Source: Flavobacteriales bacterium (GTDB taxonomy: Bacteria; Bacteroidota; Bacteroidia; NS11-12g; UBA9320). From it: a DNA stretch of 64,000 nt. The notes beneath the pieces were generated by a model, which made no database searches, had not been told where the DNA came from, and saw only the letters and a program-made list of their open reading frames with translations. Positions within the stretch are counted from its first letter, which is position 1. Every line of letters starts with the position of its first letter. The translations under genes were made by a program, and so were the position numbers. Below, piece by piece: positions 9,086-18,736 of this stretch. The stretch is from the NCBI GenBank assembly GCA_020635355.1, contig JACJZW010000011.1:1-64000 (forward strand), read 5' to 3'.

Positions 9086-11476
9086 TTAGAAGGTAGCCCG
9101 ATAAATTCCAATCGGGAGAATGCCCGTTTGATATGCCTTGTCCACCGTTCCGGTTGAAGGATTAAATCGTTGGGTAAAAATGTTTTGATGATTGGTGGTG
9201 TTTTGAATGTCGATGCCCCACTCCTGCGTCAATTTCCGGGTTTGAACCTTGAAGGCAACCCGAAGATCCAGTCGCATATAATCGGCATACTGACCGCCGT
9301 AAATGTTGTTGGTATACACTGTTTTTCCTTCCCGCATGCTGGCATCAACGTCAATGGGCGTGTAACGCTTGCCGCCGTTTAAAATGCCTTTGACATCGAT
9401 GGTCATGCTGGGCTTTTTATACCCTTTCTTCGTGTTCTTCTCTTTGAAGTAGATTTCCTTTCCGGCCAGAAGATTGGCCGCATAGCGGGCATCGAATGCC
9501 GTTGAGTGTTCTTGTCCGTCTGCATCGGTATAAAGCGAACGATAGATGGAAACCGTATTCAGGAAATAGAATCCTTTGCTTAGGAATCGCTCCAGGGTAA
9601 ACTCCACGCCATAATTCCTTCCGGTACCGGTATTCACCAAACTATCGGTGAATTCAATCCCGAAATTGGTCCCTTGATTCAGCATGGAATAGGATCGCCA
9701 ATCACCGGCATCTACCGGAATGTTGAATAAATGCTGGTAGTACGCCTCGATTTTGAGACGCGTATTTTTAGCAAGGGTCACATCGTTACTCCATACTAAG
9801 TGAGCAGACCGCATGAGTCCCACATCCTGGTTTACCTTCACCTTGGAACCATCCTCTTCCTCCACTTCCTCAAAGTAGACCCGGAATGGAACTACCTGGC
9901 TGTGTAATCCGGAACCGAGGCTCGTTTTGTAGCGCTTATTCACCTGACAGGAAACACTCAATCTCGGCTCCAAGGCCTTTGATCCGTTATAGACAAAGTA
10001 GGCATAATTAATACCGGCATTCACCCGAAGCTTGCTATTGATCCGATAGTTCACATTGGCAAAGGTTTGAGACAAACCGGTTGACCCATCAAAGGAGGTG
10101 GGCATCACCCATCTGTTGTAAGCAGGAACATACACAGAATCAGTCAGGTTAAACAGATAGTGGTAGAATCGGGTCCCTCCTGAGATGGTTGTTCGGGCAT
10201 CAACCTTATGCGTAACTACAGCCGTGACCGCCAGCTTCCCCTGTGACGATCCATCGCGGTACTTCCCACCGTATTCAGCCACTTCGCCGTTCACCCATGA
10301 GAAGGTGTCCAAATGGGTTCGAGTTTGTGATCCATCACCAGAAAGAATCAACTTGAGGTTGGTTTTTACATCAATTTGTTGGAACCTGGTTAACCCGATC
10401 ACACCCGTTTTTGTAGCATAATTCAAGTCCTCCTGCCCTTCACTAAACAAGTTTTGGGACGTCTCATCGCTTTGGAATAATTTGATTTCACTTTGGCCAC
10501 CCAAACCAAATATGGACGTATAACCGTGCTTGTCGGGCATGTGCAATTTGAAGGTAAGATCCTGATACTTCGGAATAGCGGTGCCGGTTCCAAAGTTGAC
10601 TCCGAGCGCGCTCAAAGCGCCCAAAGCCGAGTATCGGTAATTCACTAAAAAGGAGCTTCGTTCAGTAATTTTAACAGGCCCCTCAGCCATCGCTTCAAAA
10701 CCCGAAAAACCAATCTGCCCCAAAAACTCATACTTTTCGTTGTTTCCCTCGCGAACCCTCAAATCAAATACGGCCGCATTGGCATTCCCATACTCTGCGG
10801 GAAAGGCGCCGCTGATGAAGTCGGAATTCAGAAGAACGTTATTATTAAGCATACTTACCGGCCCTCCCGTTGTTCCGGCTGAGGAATAGTGATTGGGATT
10901 GGGAATATCAATCCCATCCAATCGGTACAACACGCCCATGGGTGAATTACCTCGAACAATGATGTCGTTCCGACTATCGTCGGCCCCTTGAACTCCGGCA
11001 AAATTTTGTGCCATCCGGGCCACATCACCACGGGAACCGGCATACCGTTGAGATTCTTCAATGGAAAACGTCCGACCACTAACCTGAATATCCGTGTTGA
11101 TGGTTTTGCTCTTGTCCTTCCTCAGATTCACCACAGCAGCCTTCATGGTTTGCAGATCTTCCGTCATCTCAAAATTGAGCACCACTTCTTTGGTGGCGGT
11201 GACTTCAATCTGGTAGAGATTGACTGGTTCATAGCCGATGTAATTACAAACGATGTTGTACCGTCCAACGCGCACTTCGGCCACGGACCACGTGCCATCT
11301 GCTTCAGATATCCCTCCATATCCATATTCAGTGTTTTTGATTTCAATGGTGGCACCAGGAAGCGGCGTTCGGGTTACGGCATCCACTACCGTGCCCCGAA
11401 TGGTTTGTTTAAGTTCCTGTGCATCGGCAGAGATCAGCCCACAGAATAGGAAAACAAAAAATAGCGATTGCTTCAT
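9086..11476 (-). CDS. TonB-dependent outer-membrane receptor with carboxypeptidase-like regulatory domain
   Basis: 796 aa with a signal peptide (cleavage after SADAQ, ~residue 19). Residues ~22-110 form a CarboxypepD_reg-like beta-sandwich (IRGTVVDAVTRTPLPGATIEI...). Next comes a plug domain (~130-240; RGDVARMAQNFAGVQGADDSRNDIIVRGNSPMGVLYRLDGIDIPNPNHYS), then a 22-strand-type barrel ending IYRATF with a terminal aromatic, as expected for BAM targeting. There is no SusD partner beside it, so it is more like a metal, cofactor or peptide receptor than a classical SusC. The next genes on the strand are a Crp/Fnr regulator and a di-haem peroxidase, but the link is only positional. Confidence 0.88.
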   Translation of the reverse strand: MKQSLFFVFLFCGLISADAQELKQTIRGTVVDAVTRTPLPGATIEIKNTEYGYGGISEADGTWSVAEVRVGRYNIVCNYIGYEPVNLYQIEVTATKEVVLNFEMTEDLQTMKAAVVNLRKDKSKTINTDIQVSGRTFSIEESQRYAGSRGDVARMAQNFAGVQGADDSRNDIIVRGNSPMGVLYRLDGIDIPNPNHYSSAGTTGGPVSMLNNNVLLNSDFISGAFPAEYGNANAAVFDLRVREGNNEKYEFLGQIGFSGFEAMAEGPVKITERSSFLVNYRYSALGALSALGVNFGTGTAIPKYQDLTFKLHMPDKHGYTSIFGLGGQSEIKLFQSDETSQNLFSEGQEDLNYATKTGVIGLTRFQQIDVKTNLKLILSGDGSQTRTHLDTFSWVNGEVAEYGGKYRDGSSQGKLAVTAVVTHKVDARTTISGGTRFYHYLFNLTDSVYVPAYNRWVMPTSFDGSTGLSQTFANVNYRINSKLRVNAGINYAYFVYNGSKALEPRLSVSCQVNKRYKTSLGSGLHSQVVPFRVYFEEVEEEDGSKVKVNQDVGLMRSAHLVWSNDVTLAKNTRLKIEAYYQHLFNIPVDAGDWRSYSMLNQGTNFGIEFTDSLVNTGTGRNYGVEFTLERFLSKGFYFLNTVSIYRSLYTDADGQEHSTAFDARYAANLLAGKEIYFKEKNTKKGYKKPSMTIDVKGILNGGKRYTPIDVDASMREGKTVYTNNIYGGQYADYMRLDLRVAFKVQTRKLTQEWGIDIQNTTNHQNIFTQRFNPSTGTVDKAYQTGILPIGIYRATF

Positions 11477-11541
11477 TTCATGGAAATTTGGTTCAAAACA
11501 ACCGCGAGAATCGCACTTTGGACTTGATCTATGTTAAGAAA

Positions 11542-12120
11542 TTAGATAACGGACCGTTTCAATCGACTTAATGATTCAGGTGTCATTCCCAAAAACTCAG
11601 CAATGTATTTCTGAGGAACCTTCTGCAACAATTTCGGATCTGTATCCAATAGTTCCTGATACCGCTCCAGAGCCGTTTTCGTAACCAAATTAATCATCTT
11701 GGATTCCGCGGCAATGTAGCTGTGCTCGGCCGCCAGCCTTCCCATTCGCTCACCTTCTTTGCTCTTGCCATAGAGATGTTCCAGATCCTCGAACCGCATC
11801 TCCCAACCTGAAACTTCGGTGATGGCCTCGATTCCCACTCGCGAAGGCATCTGCGACACAAAGGATGCGTAGGATGAACAGAAATCATGACCCAAACAAA
11901 TGTTGGTGGTGAAGGAGTCATCATTCTTAAAAACGAATTCCCGGCACACCCCCACATCCACAAATCTCAGATGTCGTTCCGTTTCACCAACCCGAAGAAT
12001 GATTTCGCCCCGTTGATACGAGCAGGGCCTCAGAAAGGAAGTGAATTCACGTAATTCCTCCTCAGAGAACTGAACATAGCGTTCGAAATAATCAATCAGA
12101 CTGTTGTACGACATCCGCAC
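11542..12120 (-). CDS. Crp/Fnr-family transcriptional regulator
   Basis: 192 aa. Residues ~15-120 make a cyclic-nucleotide-binding beta-roll (YQRGEIILRVGETERHLRFVDVGVCREFVF). The C-terminal ~50 residues hold a compact helix-turn-helix (VPQKYIAEFLGMTPESLSRLKR), shorter than in E. coli Crp, as is usual for Bacteroidota members. The canonical cAMP-contact motif RGELA is not evident, so the ligand is unknown. It is 4 bp after the peroxidase gene and 65 bp before the TonB receptor on the same strand, and may control either. Confidence 0.88.
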   Translation of the reverse strand: MRMSYNSLIDYFERYVQFSEEELREFTSFLRPCSYQRGEIILRVGETERHLRFVDVGVCREFVFKNDDSFTTNICLGHDFCSSYASFVSQMPSRVGIEAITEVSGWEMRFEDLEHLYGKSKEGERMGRLAAEHSYIAAESKMINLVTKTALERYQELLDTDPKLLQKVPQKYIAEFLGMTPESLSRLKRSVI

Positions 12121-12124
12121 TAAA

Positions 12125-13909
12125 TTACCGCATTTCCGGTTCTTCCAGTGCCTCCATGAATCGGATCAATTGCTTTTGTTCCTTTTTGCTGAGGTCAAGA
12201 CTATCTCCAGCCAAGGTCTGATACGGCACATCCAATTGATGACCCAGTCCCCCACCATTGTTGTAAAATTCGACGACATCCTTCAAATCGTCAAACACGC
12301 CGTTATGCATGTAGGGCGCAGTTTTGGAAACATTCCGGACCGATACCGTTTTAAACGAATGTTTATAAAAATCAACAGCTTCCTTGATTCGCGACAATGA
12401 GTATCGCCCCATATCGGGGTCAATAGCCGTGTATTTTTCATCTTTTGGGACGCCCAACACTTCCGATTCCGAATCATCAAACAAGGGTGGCAACAACCCA
12501 GAAAATGTAGGTGGAAAATGGCACGTAGCGCACGCTGCCTTACCCATAAAGAGGTTGTATCCGGCTATCACATCCTTATCCAACTTGGCGGATTCATGAC
12601 GCATGAACCGATCGAACGGAGAGTTGTAACCTGTTAGAGAATGGAGGTAGGCTGACAAGGCTGTTTTAAAGGTATACGGATTAACCGGATTTGCCGCGTG
12701 ATTTGGGAAGGCCGACACAAATCTATCCCGATAGTCTCCCCCTTCCAGATACGAAAAGATTGTCAGCAAGGTGGTGTTAAATTCGTCCTGGTTGGTAATC
12801 ACATGTTCGAATTGCTGAGAAAGATGCTCGGCTCTTAGATCATAGAAGAAGGATCCCGCCAATACGGAATTCATCAACCCCGGAGCATTTCGATCCAGAT
12901 GTCCACCAGATAGGGATTTGCTTTTAGGAAGGCCATCGGAAAAACCCTTTTCAGGTTTGTGGCAGGTGGCGCAACTCATGGTACCTGTTGAACTCAATCC
13001 CGGATCAAAAAAGAGCTGTCGTCCCAAATTAATGGTTGTTTGGGTGTATTCATTGGGATCGAAATCCAGAAATGCCCGGCGATTGAAGAAATCAACCGAA
13101 AACAAATCCGTAGCATTTGGATTCACCGGAACCGGGGTGACGGACGATTCCCAGGTGGACCATTGATTTTGCTGTACGTATTGCACCCAATGTGAATAGA
13201 GCAGTTGCCAATAGTCTGTATAATACCGCAACCGATCAAAGGTGTCAAACAAAGAATGGACAAAAAGCTGGTAATTCAAATCCATTTCATTGATCAAGGC
13301 TTCATTGAATGGTTCATCCAACTCAGCCAGCAAATCACGCATGCCCTGAAAGGAATGGGCACAATCCGACATCGACAAAAGTGTGCCCGGCGCATCAAAT
13401 CCGGTTATGCCCATGGTATAAATCCGAATCAGTTGTAGTTGCACCGCTTGTGCGATGAAGTCGGTTGGCATGGATTGATATCGATAGATGGTCCGAAATT
13501 CCTTCCAGCTGGATTGAAACTTTTTTAAGGTGGATAGCCACTCATCAGTTGATCGAACCGGATCAGCGATCAACTCATCCAGTACCTGAAGTCCGGAAGG
13601 TTGAATCACCTTGAGTTCCGTTACATTCTGCTCCAACTTGGGAAGTGGTGCCCCATTTAGTTTCTTGTTGTAGAACTCATGATCCATGAACGCCACGAGA
13701 AATTCCACCTCCTTAAAACGTCGGCGGAGGTCCCTGTACTGCGGCAAGGATGGTGCTGAATGCATCATGTCTTCCAACTGGGTGGAAATGGTATCACATT
13801 TCAAATTGAATGAGTTGGTGAAATGATGATCGGGCTTGTCGGATTTACCGGCTAGAAGAATCACCCAAATCAGGGAGAAGATAATGAGAAAATAACGCAT
13901 AAAATTCAA
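12125..13909 (-). CDS. Di-haem cytochrome c peroxidase (MauG/CcpA family)
   Basis: 594 aa with an N-terminal signal or membrane segment (MNFMRYFLIIFSLIWVILLA). Two c-type haem sites are visible: CATCH at 313-317 (followed by KPEKGFSDG) and CATCH at 460-464 (followed by FPPTFSG). The ordering (high-potential site, AFRNAPGLMN-like RNAPGLMNSVL, later SVRNVSKTAPYMHNG) is that of bacterial di-haem peroxidases, which reduce H2O2 or oxidise a protein partner in the periplasm. The ~270 residues before the peroxidase domain are helical and of unknown role; family members usually have only ~330-350 aa, so this is an N-terminal fusion. It overlaps no other gene and is followed by the Crp/Fnr gene after 4 bp. 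Confidence 0.9.
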   Translation of the reverse strand: MNFMRYFLIIFSLIWVILLAGKSDKPDHHFTNSFNLKCDTISTQLEDMMHSAPSLPQYRDLRRRFKEVEFLVAFMDHEFYNKKLNGAPLPKLEQNVTELKVIQPSGLQVLDELIADPVRSTDEWLSTLKKFQSSWKEFRTIYRYQSMPTDFIAQAVQLQLIRIYTMGITGFDAPGTLLSMSDCAHSFQGMRDLLAELDEPFNEALINEMDLNYQLFVHSLFDTFDRLRYYTDYWQLLYSHWVQYVQQNQWSTWESSVTPVPVNPNATDLFSVDFFNRRAFLDFDPNEYTQTTINLGRQLFFDPGLSSTGTMSCATCHKPEKGFSDGLPKSKSLSGGHLDRNAPGLMNSVLAGSFFYDLRAEHLSQQFEHVITNQDEFNTTLLTIFSYLEGGDYRDRFVSAFPNHAANPVNPYTFKTALSAYLHSLTGYNSPFDRFMRHESAKLDKDVIAGYNLFMGKAACATCHFPPTFSGLLPPLFDDSESEVLGVPKDEKYTAIDPDMGRYSLSRIKEAVDFYKHSFKTVSVRNVSKTAPYMHNGVFDDLKDVVEFYNNGGGLGHQLDVPYQTLAGDSLDLSKKEQKQLIRFMEALEEPEMR

Positions 13910-13927
13910 ACGGTTAAACGCATGAAA

Positions 13928-13945
13928 GCCCCGATCTCTCGGGGC
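13928..13945 (-). terminator. Rho-independent terminator for the PhoX-like gene
   Basis: Perfect GC-rich stem GCCCCGA / TCGGGGC with a TCTC loop, 32 bp beyond the stop of the minus-strand PhoX-like gene, followed on that strand by TTTC. Strong stem, weak U-tract. Confidence 0.6.
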
Positions 13946-13977
13946 CTTCGAAGCGAAGAAAATATGACATGTTGGAG

Positions 13978-16900
13978 TTAACGATTCAAAACGAGGCGCT
14001 TAGTAGCTCCCTCTTCATTGCGCAGGAAGTATACACCTCCGGCATAGTTGGACAAGTTGATTTGATTGGCTTTTTCAAAAACCTCAACCAATACGCCGTT
14101 TACATCGTAAACAGCTACGTCCTGTGTTTTTTCAAATGTCACCACACCGGTTGTTGGATTTGGTGAGAATACGAACTGCTCATTGAGTCGTTTCATGCGG
14201 TGAACCGATCCCAATTTATCCAGATCCCATCCATTCATGGCAACGGTCAACGAGTAGTTGTAGGGGAATGGATTGGATGTACTTGGGTGCTGGCAGTTTA
14301 CAAAAATGGTTTTACCGTCCGGCGTAGCACAGGCACCAGTTACTTCCGATCCAAGTGGCCCAACACCTACTCGTACCAAATCAGCTGTGGTAGGTTTAGC
14401 AATGGACAAATCAAGCAGATACATTTCACAGGCGCGGTTACTTACACCAGCAGGAACACGTCCGGCTGAAGAGCCGTTCAAATCTTCCAGTATAATCAGG
14501 TAACTGTTACCGTTGATGGTTACGGCATGCAAACCATCGGGATTGGACAGGTGGTTGGCTGGGTAGTCTTTTAATTCTGGTGAAGTGGCGAAGTGTGGTC
14601 CACCTTCGATGTGTACGGTCACCTCTTCAGTGGTTGGATCAAATTTCAAAACACGGCCATAGTAGTCCCAGTAGTCGGCTGCATCTGGTGTAGTACCTTG
14701 TGCGGCAGCTCGATCCATTGTGTGCTTGGCGTGTACGCCACCACGAGCATGATCATCTTTCCAAGAACCTCCTGGATTATCACGTCCGGTTTCAGTGAAG
14801 TAAACCGCACCGGTTTTTTCGTCGTAGGTCACCCATTCCAACCGGTTGAACATGGTAGCACCCAGATTCACCGCCTCGCTGTAGAAGTTGAGCATTTTGT
14901 CGATGTCGGTATTATTTACCTCAACCCATTTTTTGCCGTCCAGGCCATTCACCCGGTAGGCACTTACAGATCCGTGGTAATCATCAACCGTTTCGTTGGT
15001 TGAGATCAGATAGGCATAGCCATCATTTGACTTAGATCCGTCAACGAAGATTAACCCTTCCGGAGACTGATCGTTCCCATTCTTGTTGTAGTACTGAACA
15101 AATTGGCTGTTTGCCGGATCAGTGATGTCATAAACCATCACACCAGCAGCACGTTCCAAACCGATGAAGGCAAACACCTTGGATCCGATTTTTCCCACGG
15201 TTACGGATTCGGGCTCCGCACCTTTGTCGTCGTCCCGGCCATCCGGATAGTTTCCTGGGAACTGATCTGCCAAAATACGTTCGAACTGATTTTCACTATC
15301 GAAGATCATGTTGCCATCGGTATCCCAAATGGTGAATGAACGTCCGCCATACGCGTAGATCTCATCGTAGTCGCCGTCTCCATCGGTATCGCCCATAGAC
15401 GAAGTAGTTTTGAGTCGGCCGAGGTTTGCATCCTTCTGAAGTGTTGACGCATTGGGGAAGACGGTTGGGTCGAGTTTGAGGTCTTTAACGCGTTCTTCTT
15501 CAGAGTACCCATCGTAATCCCGTGAATCGCCTTCGTTAGCAGTGAGGATGTAATCCGTCCCACCAATATTGGCAATTGCAATGGCATCGGGCATAAACAT
15601 GCCAAATAGATGATCAAAGTTTCGCTGATTCCCGATGGAATCATCTTTATCCGATACGTCAAGAGCATATTTTGCAAGGCTGAGATCCTTGAATCCGAGG
15701 GCTATGATTTTGGTAACCTTAGCTGTAGCAATGTCAACAACGGCGATGGCATTGTTTTCCTGGAGGGATACGTAGGCCGTTTTGTTATCGGTGCTTACGG
15801 CCACATATTCCGGTTCCAAATCCTGCTCTGGAGTGGAGTACACATGGAAGTCGTGCTGTCCAAGGTTGGTCCAATCTTCATTGTCCTTTACCACCCATTC
15901 TGAATTTTCCGGATTAGTTCCGGCTGCAGCCGTCCAGTTGCTGTTTCCGGTAGAAGACCCCTTTCGGACGAGGGTATGATCTTTGGTGCCTTCCGTAGTT
16001 CCGGCAACATCCCAGCCATTTCCTGGATCACCCAGCCAGTCACCCACGCAATCCAAAATAGTGAAACCGGTCATTTCACCTTCATCAATAGAGCTGTTGG
16101 AGTTGGCGTCATTCCAGGTTCCACCTTTTACGAGGCAAAATCCGTCGTCGCCATTACTCAAAAAGGACATGGTGTGGTTGGCCTTAGCCAGAATGGTGGC
16201 ATCAGCGCTTGGATGAGCAATAATGTACGTCTCACCTGCTTTGATCTTGTCGCCGGATGGGAAGGCATTCCAGTATTCGTATTCACCAGCATTGTTTGGA
16301 GCATTGGAGGTATTTGGAAACGCATAGTTATCCAGGGATACATCGCTTCCGGTACCGTTATAGATTTCGAGGTACTTGTTGTTGGAAGAACCCTCTGCGT
16401 ATTCCGAGAAGAATAAGTCGGTGGCGGTGTTTTCGTACCGACCAAAAACGCGAACGTTTGATGGAATGGTTACACCGTCAAACGTGGCATGGGCCACCGT
16501 TGCATTGGCAACACCGGCATTGAGATCAATCACGCTAACGGATCCAATCGGGTCAGTTTTGTAATCGTCACTTGGTTCGCCTTCATTGGCCACCAGAACA
16601 AATTTTCCGTCATGTGAGAAGGTAACCATGTCTGGCAATGCCCCAACGGTTACCGTTTTAAGAAGTGTATAGTCTTTATCGTAGAATCGTACCGTTCCGT
16701 TTTGAGTTTTATCGGCGTTGGGAAGAGCTACTGCGAGAATGCCGTTGTGCACCGCAACGGAAGTTGGAGCCGCTCCATTTGCGCTGAGATCGATGAGGTG
16801 AATTTTCTCCACCACACCGTCTGTCAACGTGGAAACCGTCACCCCTCCACCATTGGATTCGGTGGAATAGATCCGCTTGTTTACGTCATCATACGCCGAA

Positions 16901-17826
16901 ATTTCCGGATAGATCTCCAGTTGAGAAGACCAGTGTCCTAGTCGCAGGTTTTGGTCGTCATGACGATATACATAAGTGGTTCCTTTGGTGAAGTCGCCGG
17001 GCGTATCGGCAATGAACTTGGTAAAGAAACCGGGCGTGGCATCGGAGCCAGTGTATACGGTAGTATTGTCTTTCATCACCACACCACCTTCGAAGTCTTG
17101 CCGACCCCAATTGTATTGCTTGCGAATGGCTTGCGCTTCGCGCGGATCAACCTCCGTCATGTAGTTGTAGTTCTGGTATTTCTTGATTTGCTCACCATTA
17201 AATCCTGGGAAACCGGCTGGCGCCAACTGGCCTTTTACCGTTCCTTGTCCGATGATGAAATCGCTGGTATCTCGATCGGCGATATCGCTGTTGCTGTATC
17301 GGAACCACTCTTCTGCCGTCCAAATCCGTCCATCGTAGAGGGATACGATACCACCGCAGTTCATGCCCGTTTCACCGGTGTGGTTCACAAAATCGACATT
17401 AAAGAATTTGCCTTGACGTCCATCCTTCAACGTTTGTTCAACAATGAACAAGGAATCGGTGTTGGGATCGCGTTTCACTCGGAAAACCGTCATTCCACCG
17501 CCATCACCAATTTTGTCGTTGGAAACCACTTCTTCGTGGTTTACCGTAATCCATCCCAGGCTTTCACCTGTAGGATCCGGGGTAAAACCGATGAAGTCAT
17601 TCCAGCTTTTGGCCACCTCTTCTCCGGCAGGATTGCCGTAGGTAGGCGTTGTTTTCACCTTGTCGTATCCTCCGATAAACAAGATTTGATGATCGATTGG
17701 GGCACCGGGATACATCATGGTGTCCGTTTCGAAGTTCACATCAATCTTGGGGTCAAATTTGATTTGGGCTGATGCGCTGAAAGCGGAAATCGCTAGGGCC
17801 ATCAAACCGACTACTCTTCGTTTCAT
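13978..17826 (-). CDS. PhoX-like (DUF839) protein with inserted choice-of-anchor I/lamin-tail propeller and T9SS sorting domain
   Basis: 1282 aa, signal peptide ending SASA (~20). Residues ~22-290 read as the first part of a PhoX/DUF839 propeller (MNCGGIVSLYDGRIWTAEEW, MTEVDPREA, FEGGVVMKDNTTVYTGSD...FFTKFI). Residues ~290-960 are a choice-of-anchor-I type YVTN-like propeller (VTFSHDGKFVLVANEGEPSDDY; ILTANEGDSRDYDGYSEEERVKDL; GAEPESVTVG; SPEGLIFV), itself interrupted at ~468-665 by a lamin-tail-like domain (LFFSEYAEGSSNNKYLEIYNGTG). PhoX features resume at ~975-1200 (ATMFNRLEWV, GAVYFTETGRDNPGG, HLSNPDGLH, GSEVTGACATPDGKTIFVNCQHPS). The last ~75 residues are a type A T9SS sorting domain (FSPNPTTG...KRLVLNR). 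It is likely a secreted Ca-dependent phosphatase or phosphodiesterase. Activity is inferred from family, not shown. Confidence 0.85.
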   Translation of the reverse strand: MKRRVVGLMALAISAFSASAQIKFDPKIDVNFETDTMMYPGAPIDHQILFIGGYDKVKTTPTYGNPAGEEVAKSWNDFIGFTPDPTGESLGWITVNHEEVVSNDKIGDGGGMTVFRVKRDPNTDSLFIVEQTLKDGRQGKFFNVDFVNHTGETGMNCGGIVSLYDGRIWTAEEWFRYSNSDIADRDTSDFIIGQGTVKGQLAPAGFPGFNGEQIKKYQNYNYMTEVDPREAQAIRKQYNWGRQDFEGGVVMKDNTTVYTGSDATPGFFTKFIADTPGDFTKGTTYVYRHDDQNLRLGHWSSQLEIYPEISAYDDVNKRIYSTESNGGGVTVSTLTDGVVEKIHLIDLSANGAAPTSVAVHNGILAVALPNADKTQNGTVRFYDKDYTLLKTVTVGALPDMVTFSHDGKFVLVANEGEPSDDYKTDPIGSVSVIDLNAGVANATVAHATFDGVTIPSNVRVFGRYENTATDLFFSEYAEGSSNNKYLEIYNGTGSDVSLDNYAFPNTSNAPNNAGEYEYWNAFPSGDKIKAGETYIIAHPSADATILAKANHTMSFLSNGDDGFCLVKGGTWNDANSNSSIDEGEMTGFTILDCVGDWLGDPGNGWDVAGTTEGTKDHTLVRKGSSTGNSNWTAAAGTNPENSEWVVKDNEDWTNLGQHDFHVYSTPEQDLEPEYVAVSTDNKTAYVSLQENNAIAVVDIATAKVTKIIALGFKDLSLAKYALDVSDKDDSIGNQRNFDHLFGMFMPDAIAIANIGGTDYILTANEGDSRDYDGYSEEERVKDLKLDPTVFPNASTLQKDANLGRLKTTSSMGDTDGDGDYDEIYAYGGRSFTIWDTDGNMIFDSENQFERILADQFPGNYPDGRDDDKGAEPESVTVGKIGSKVFAFIGLERAAGVMVYDITDPANSQFVQYYNKNGNDQSPEGLIFVDGSKSNDGYAYLISTNETVDDYHGSVSAYRVNGLDGKKWVEVNNTDIDKMLNFYSEAVNLGATMFNRLEWVTYDEKTGAVYFTETGRDNPGGSWKDDHARGGVHAKHTMDRAAAQGTTPDAADYWDYYGRVLKFDPTTEEVTVHIEGGPHFATSPELKDYPANHLSNPDGLHAVTINGNSYLIILEDLNGSSAGRVPAGVSNRACEMYLLDLSIAKPTTADLVRVGVGPLGSEVTGACATPDGKTIFVNCQHPSTSNPFPYNYSLTVAMNGWDLDKLGSVHRMKRLNEQFVFSPNPTTGVVTFEKTQDVAVYDVNGVLVEVFEKANQINLSNYAGGVYFLRNEEGATKRLVLNR

Positions 17827-18042
17827 TTGTGGTTCTTGTTTGGCGCAAAATGAATCCCGGCAGGTTAGTGGCAGATGACCATCAGATTATGGAATAACTG
17901 CCGGTTTGTTACCGCAACATCCTTAACAATTTAAAAACCATTGAACGGGCTTGATAATGAGGAAGTTAACGTATATGCGCGGACGAAGGATGGCGACTTG
18001 TTGAAAAAAAGAATCCCATTCAAACCACAGTATTAGATTCGG

Positions 18043-18050
18043 TATGTTTG
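18043..18050 (+). promoter_or_regulatory. Candidate -7 box (TAnnTTTG) of the carbonic anhydrase gene
   Basis: TATGTTTG matches the Bacteroidota sigma-A -7 consensus TAnnTTTG. A weak -33 match (TTC) lies about 21 bp upstream. The box would start transcription near 18057, just ahead of the ATG at 18074. It overlaps an in-frame ATG at 18044, which argues that the latter is not the true start. Confidence 0.4.
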
Positions 18051-18073
18051 CCAAATCACCTATCATTGAACAC

Positions 18074-18721
18074 ATGGAGAAGTACAACAGGATTTTCGAG
18101 AACAATCAGAAATGGATCGAGGAGAAGAAGGCAACCGATGCTGAGTTCTTTGAACATCTTTCAAAGGGTCAGGATCCCGATTTTTTATACATTGGATGCT
18201 CGGATAGCCGAGTGACGGCCGAGGACATGATGGGAGCTGAACCCGGAGATATTTTCGTGCATCGGAATATCGCGAATGTGGTGAGCAATGTGGACTTAAA
18301 CACCATGAGCGTGATCGAATACGCCGTGGCCTATCTCCATGTAAAGCACATCGTTGTGTGCGGTCATTATTACTGCGGTGGCGTAAAGGCCGCCATGCAA
18401 CCGGCTGATTTGGGCATTCTGAACCCGTGGTTGCGGAATATTCGGGATGTCTATCGATTACACAAGGATGAGCTTAATTCCATTACCGACGAGGAGGCTC
18501 GTTACAAACGACTCGTTGAATTGAATGTTGAAGAACAGTGCATCAATGTCTTAAAAACGGCGGTGGTACAACGTCATTACCTGGACGGCGGCTACCCGAT
18601 GGTTCACGGATGGGTGTTTGACATTCATAGCGGGCAGTTGATTGACCTCAAGCTGGATTTGGATCAGAAATTAAAAGACATCCGTGAGATCTACGATCTT
18701 GGCGCGTCCTCAAAAGCCTGA
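18074..18721 (+). CDS. Beta-class carbonic anhydrase
   Basis: 215 aa from the ATG of MEKYNRIFENN, chosen over an in-frame ATG 30 bp upstream because that one lies inside a candidate -7 box. Zinc ligands are clear: C42 (in C-S-D-S-R, with D44 and R46 as the catalytic dyad), H98 and C101 (GHYYCGG). The following GxxAA and helix-rich C-terminus (DPWLRNIRDVYRLH-like NPWLRNIRDVY; VEEQCINVLKT) match the plant/E. coli Can-type enzymes that interconvert CO2 and bicarbonate in the cytosol. A histidine kinase follows after 15 bp on the same strand. Confidence 0.95.
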   Translation: MEKYNRIFENNQKWIEEKKATDAEFFEHLSKGQDPDFLYIGCSDSRVTAEDMMGAEPGDIFVHRNIANVVSNVDLNTMSVIEYAVAYLHVKHIVVCGHYYCGGVKAAMQPADLGILNPWLRNIRDVYRLHKDELNSITDEEARYKRLVELNVEEQCINVLKTAVVQRHYLDGGYPMVHGWVFDIHSGQLIDLKLDLDQKLKDIREIYDLGASSKA

Positions 18722-18736
18722 TTGGATTCTTAGCGT

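Noticed and set aside
16951..17772. A 273-codon plus-strand ORF opposite the PhoX-like gene
   Set aside because: Fully antisense to a strongly supported gene, with no recognisable motif or start context.
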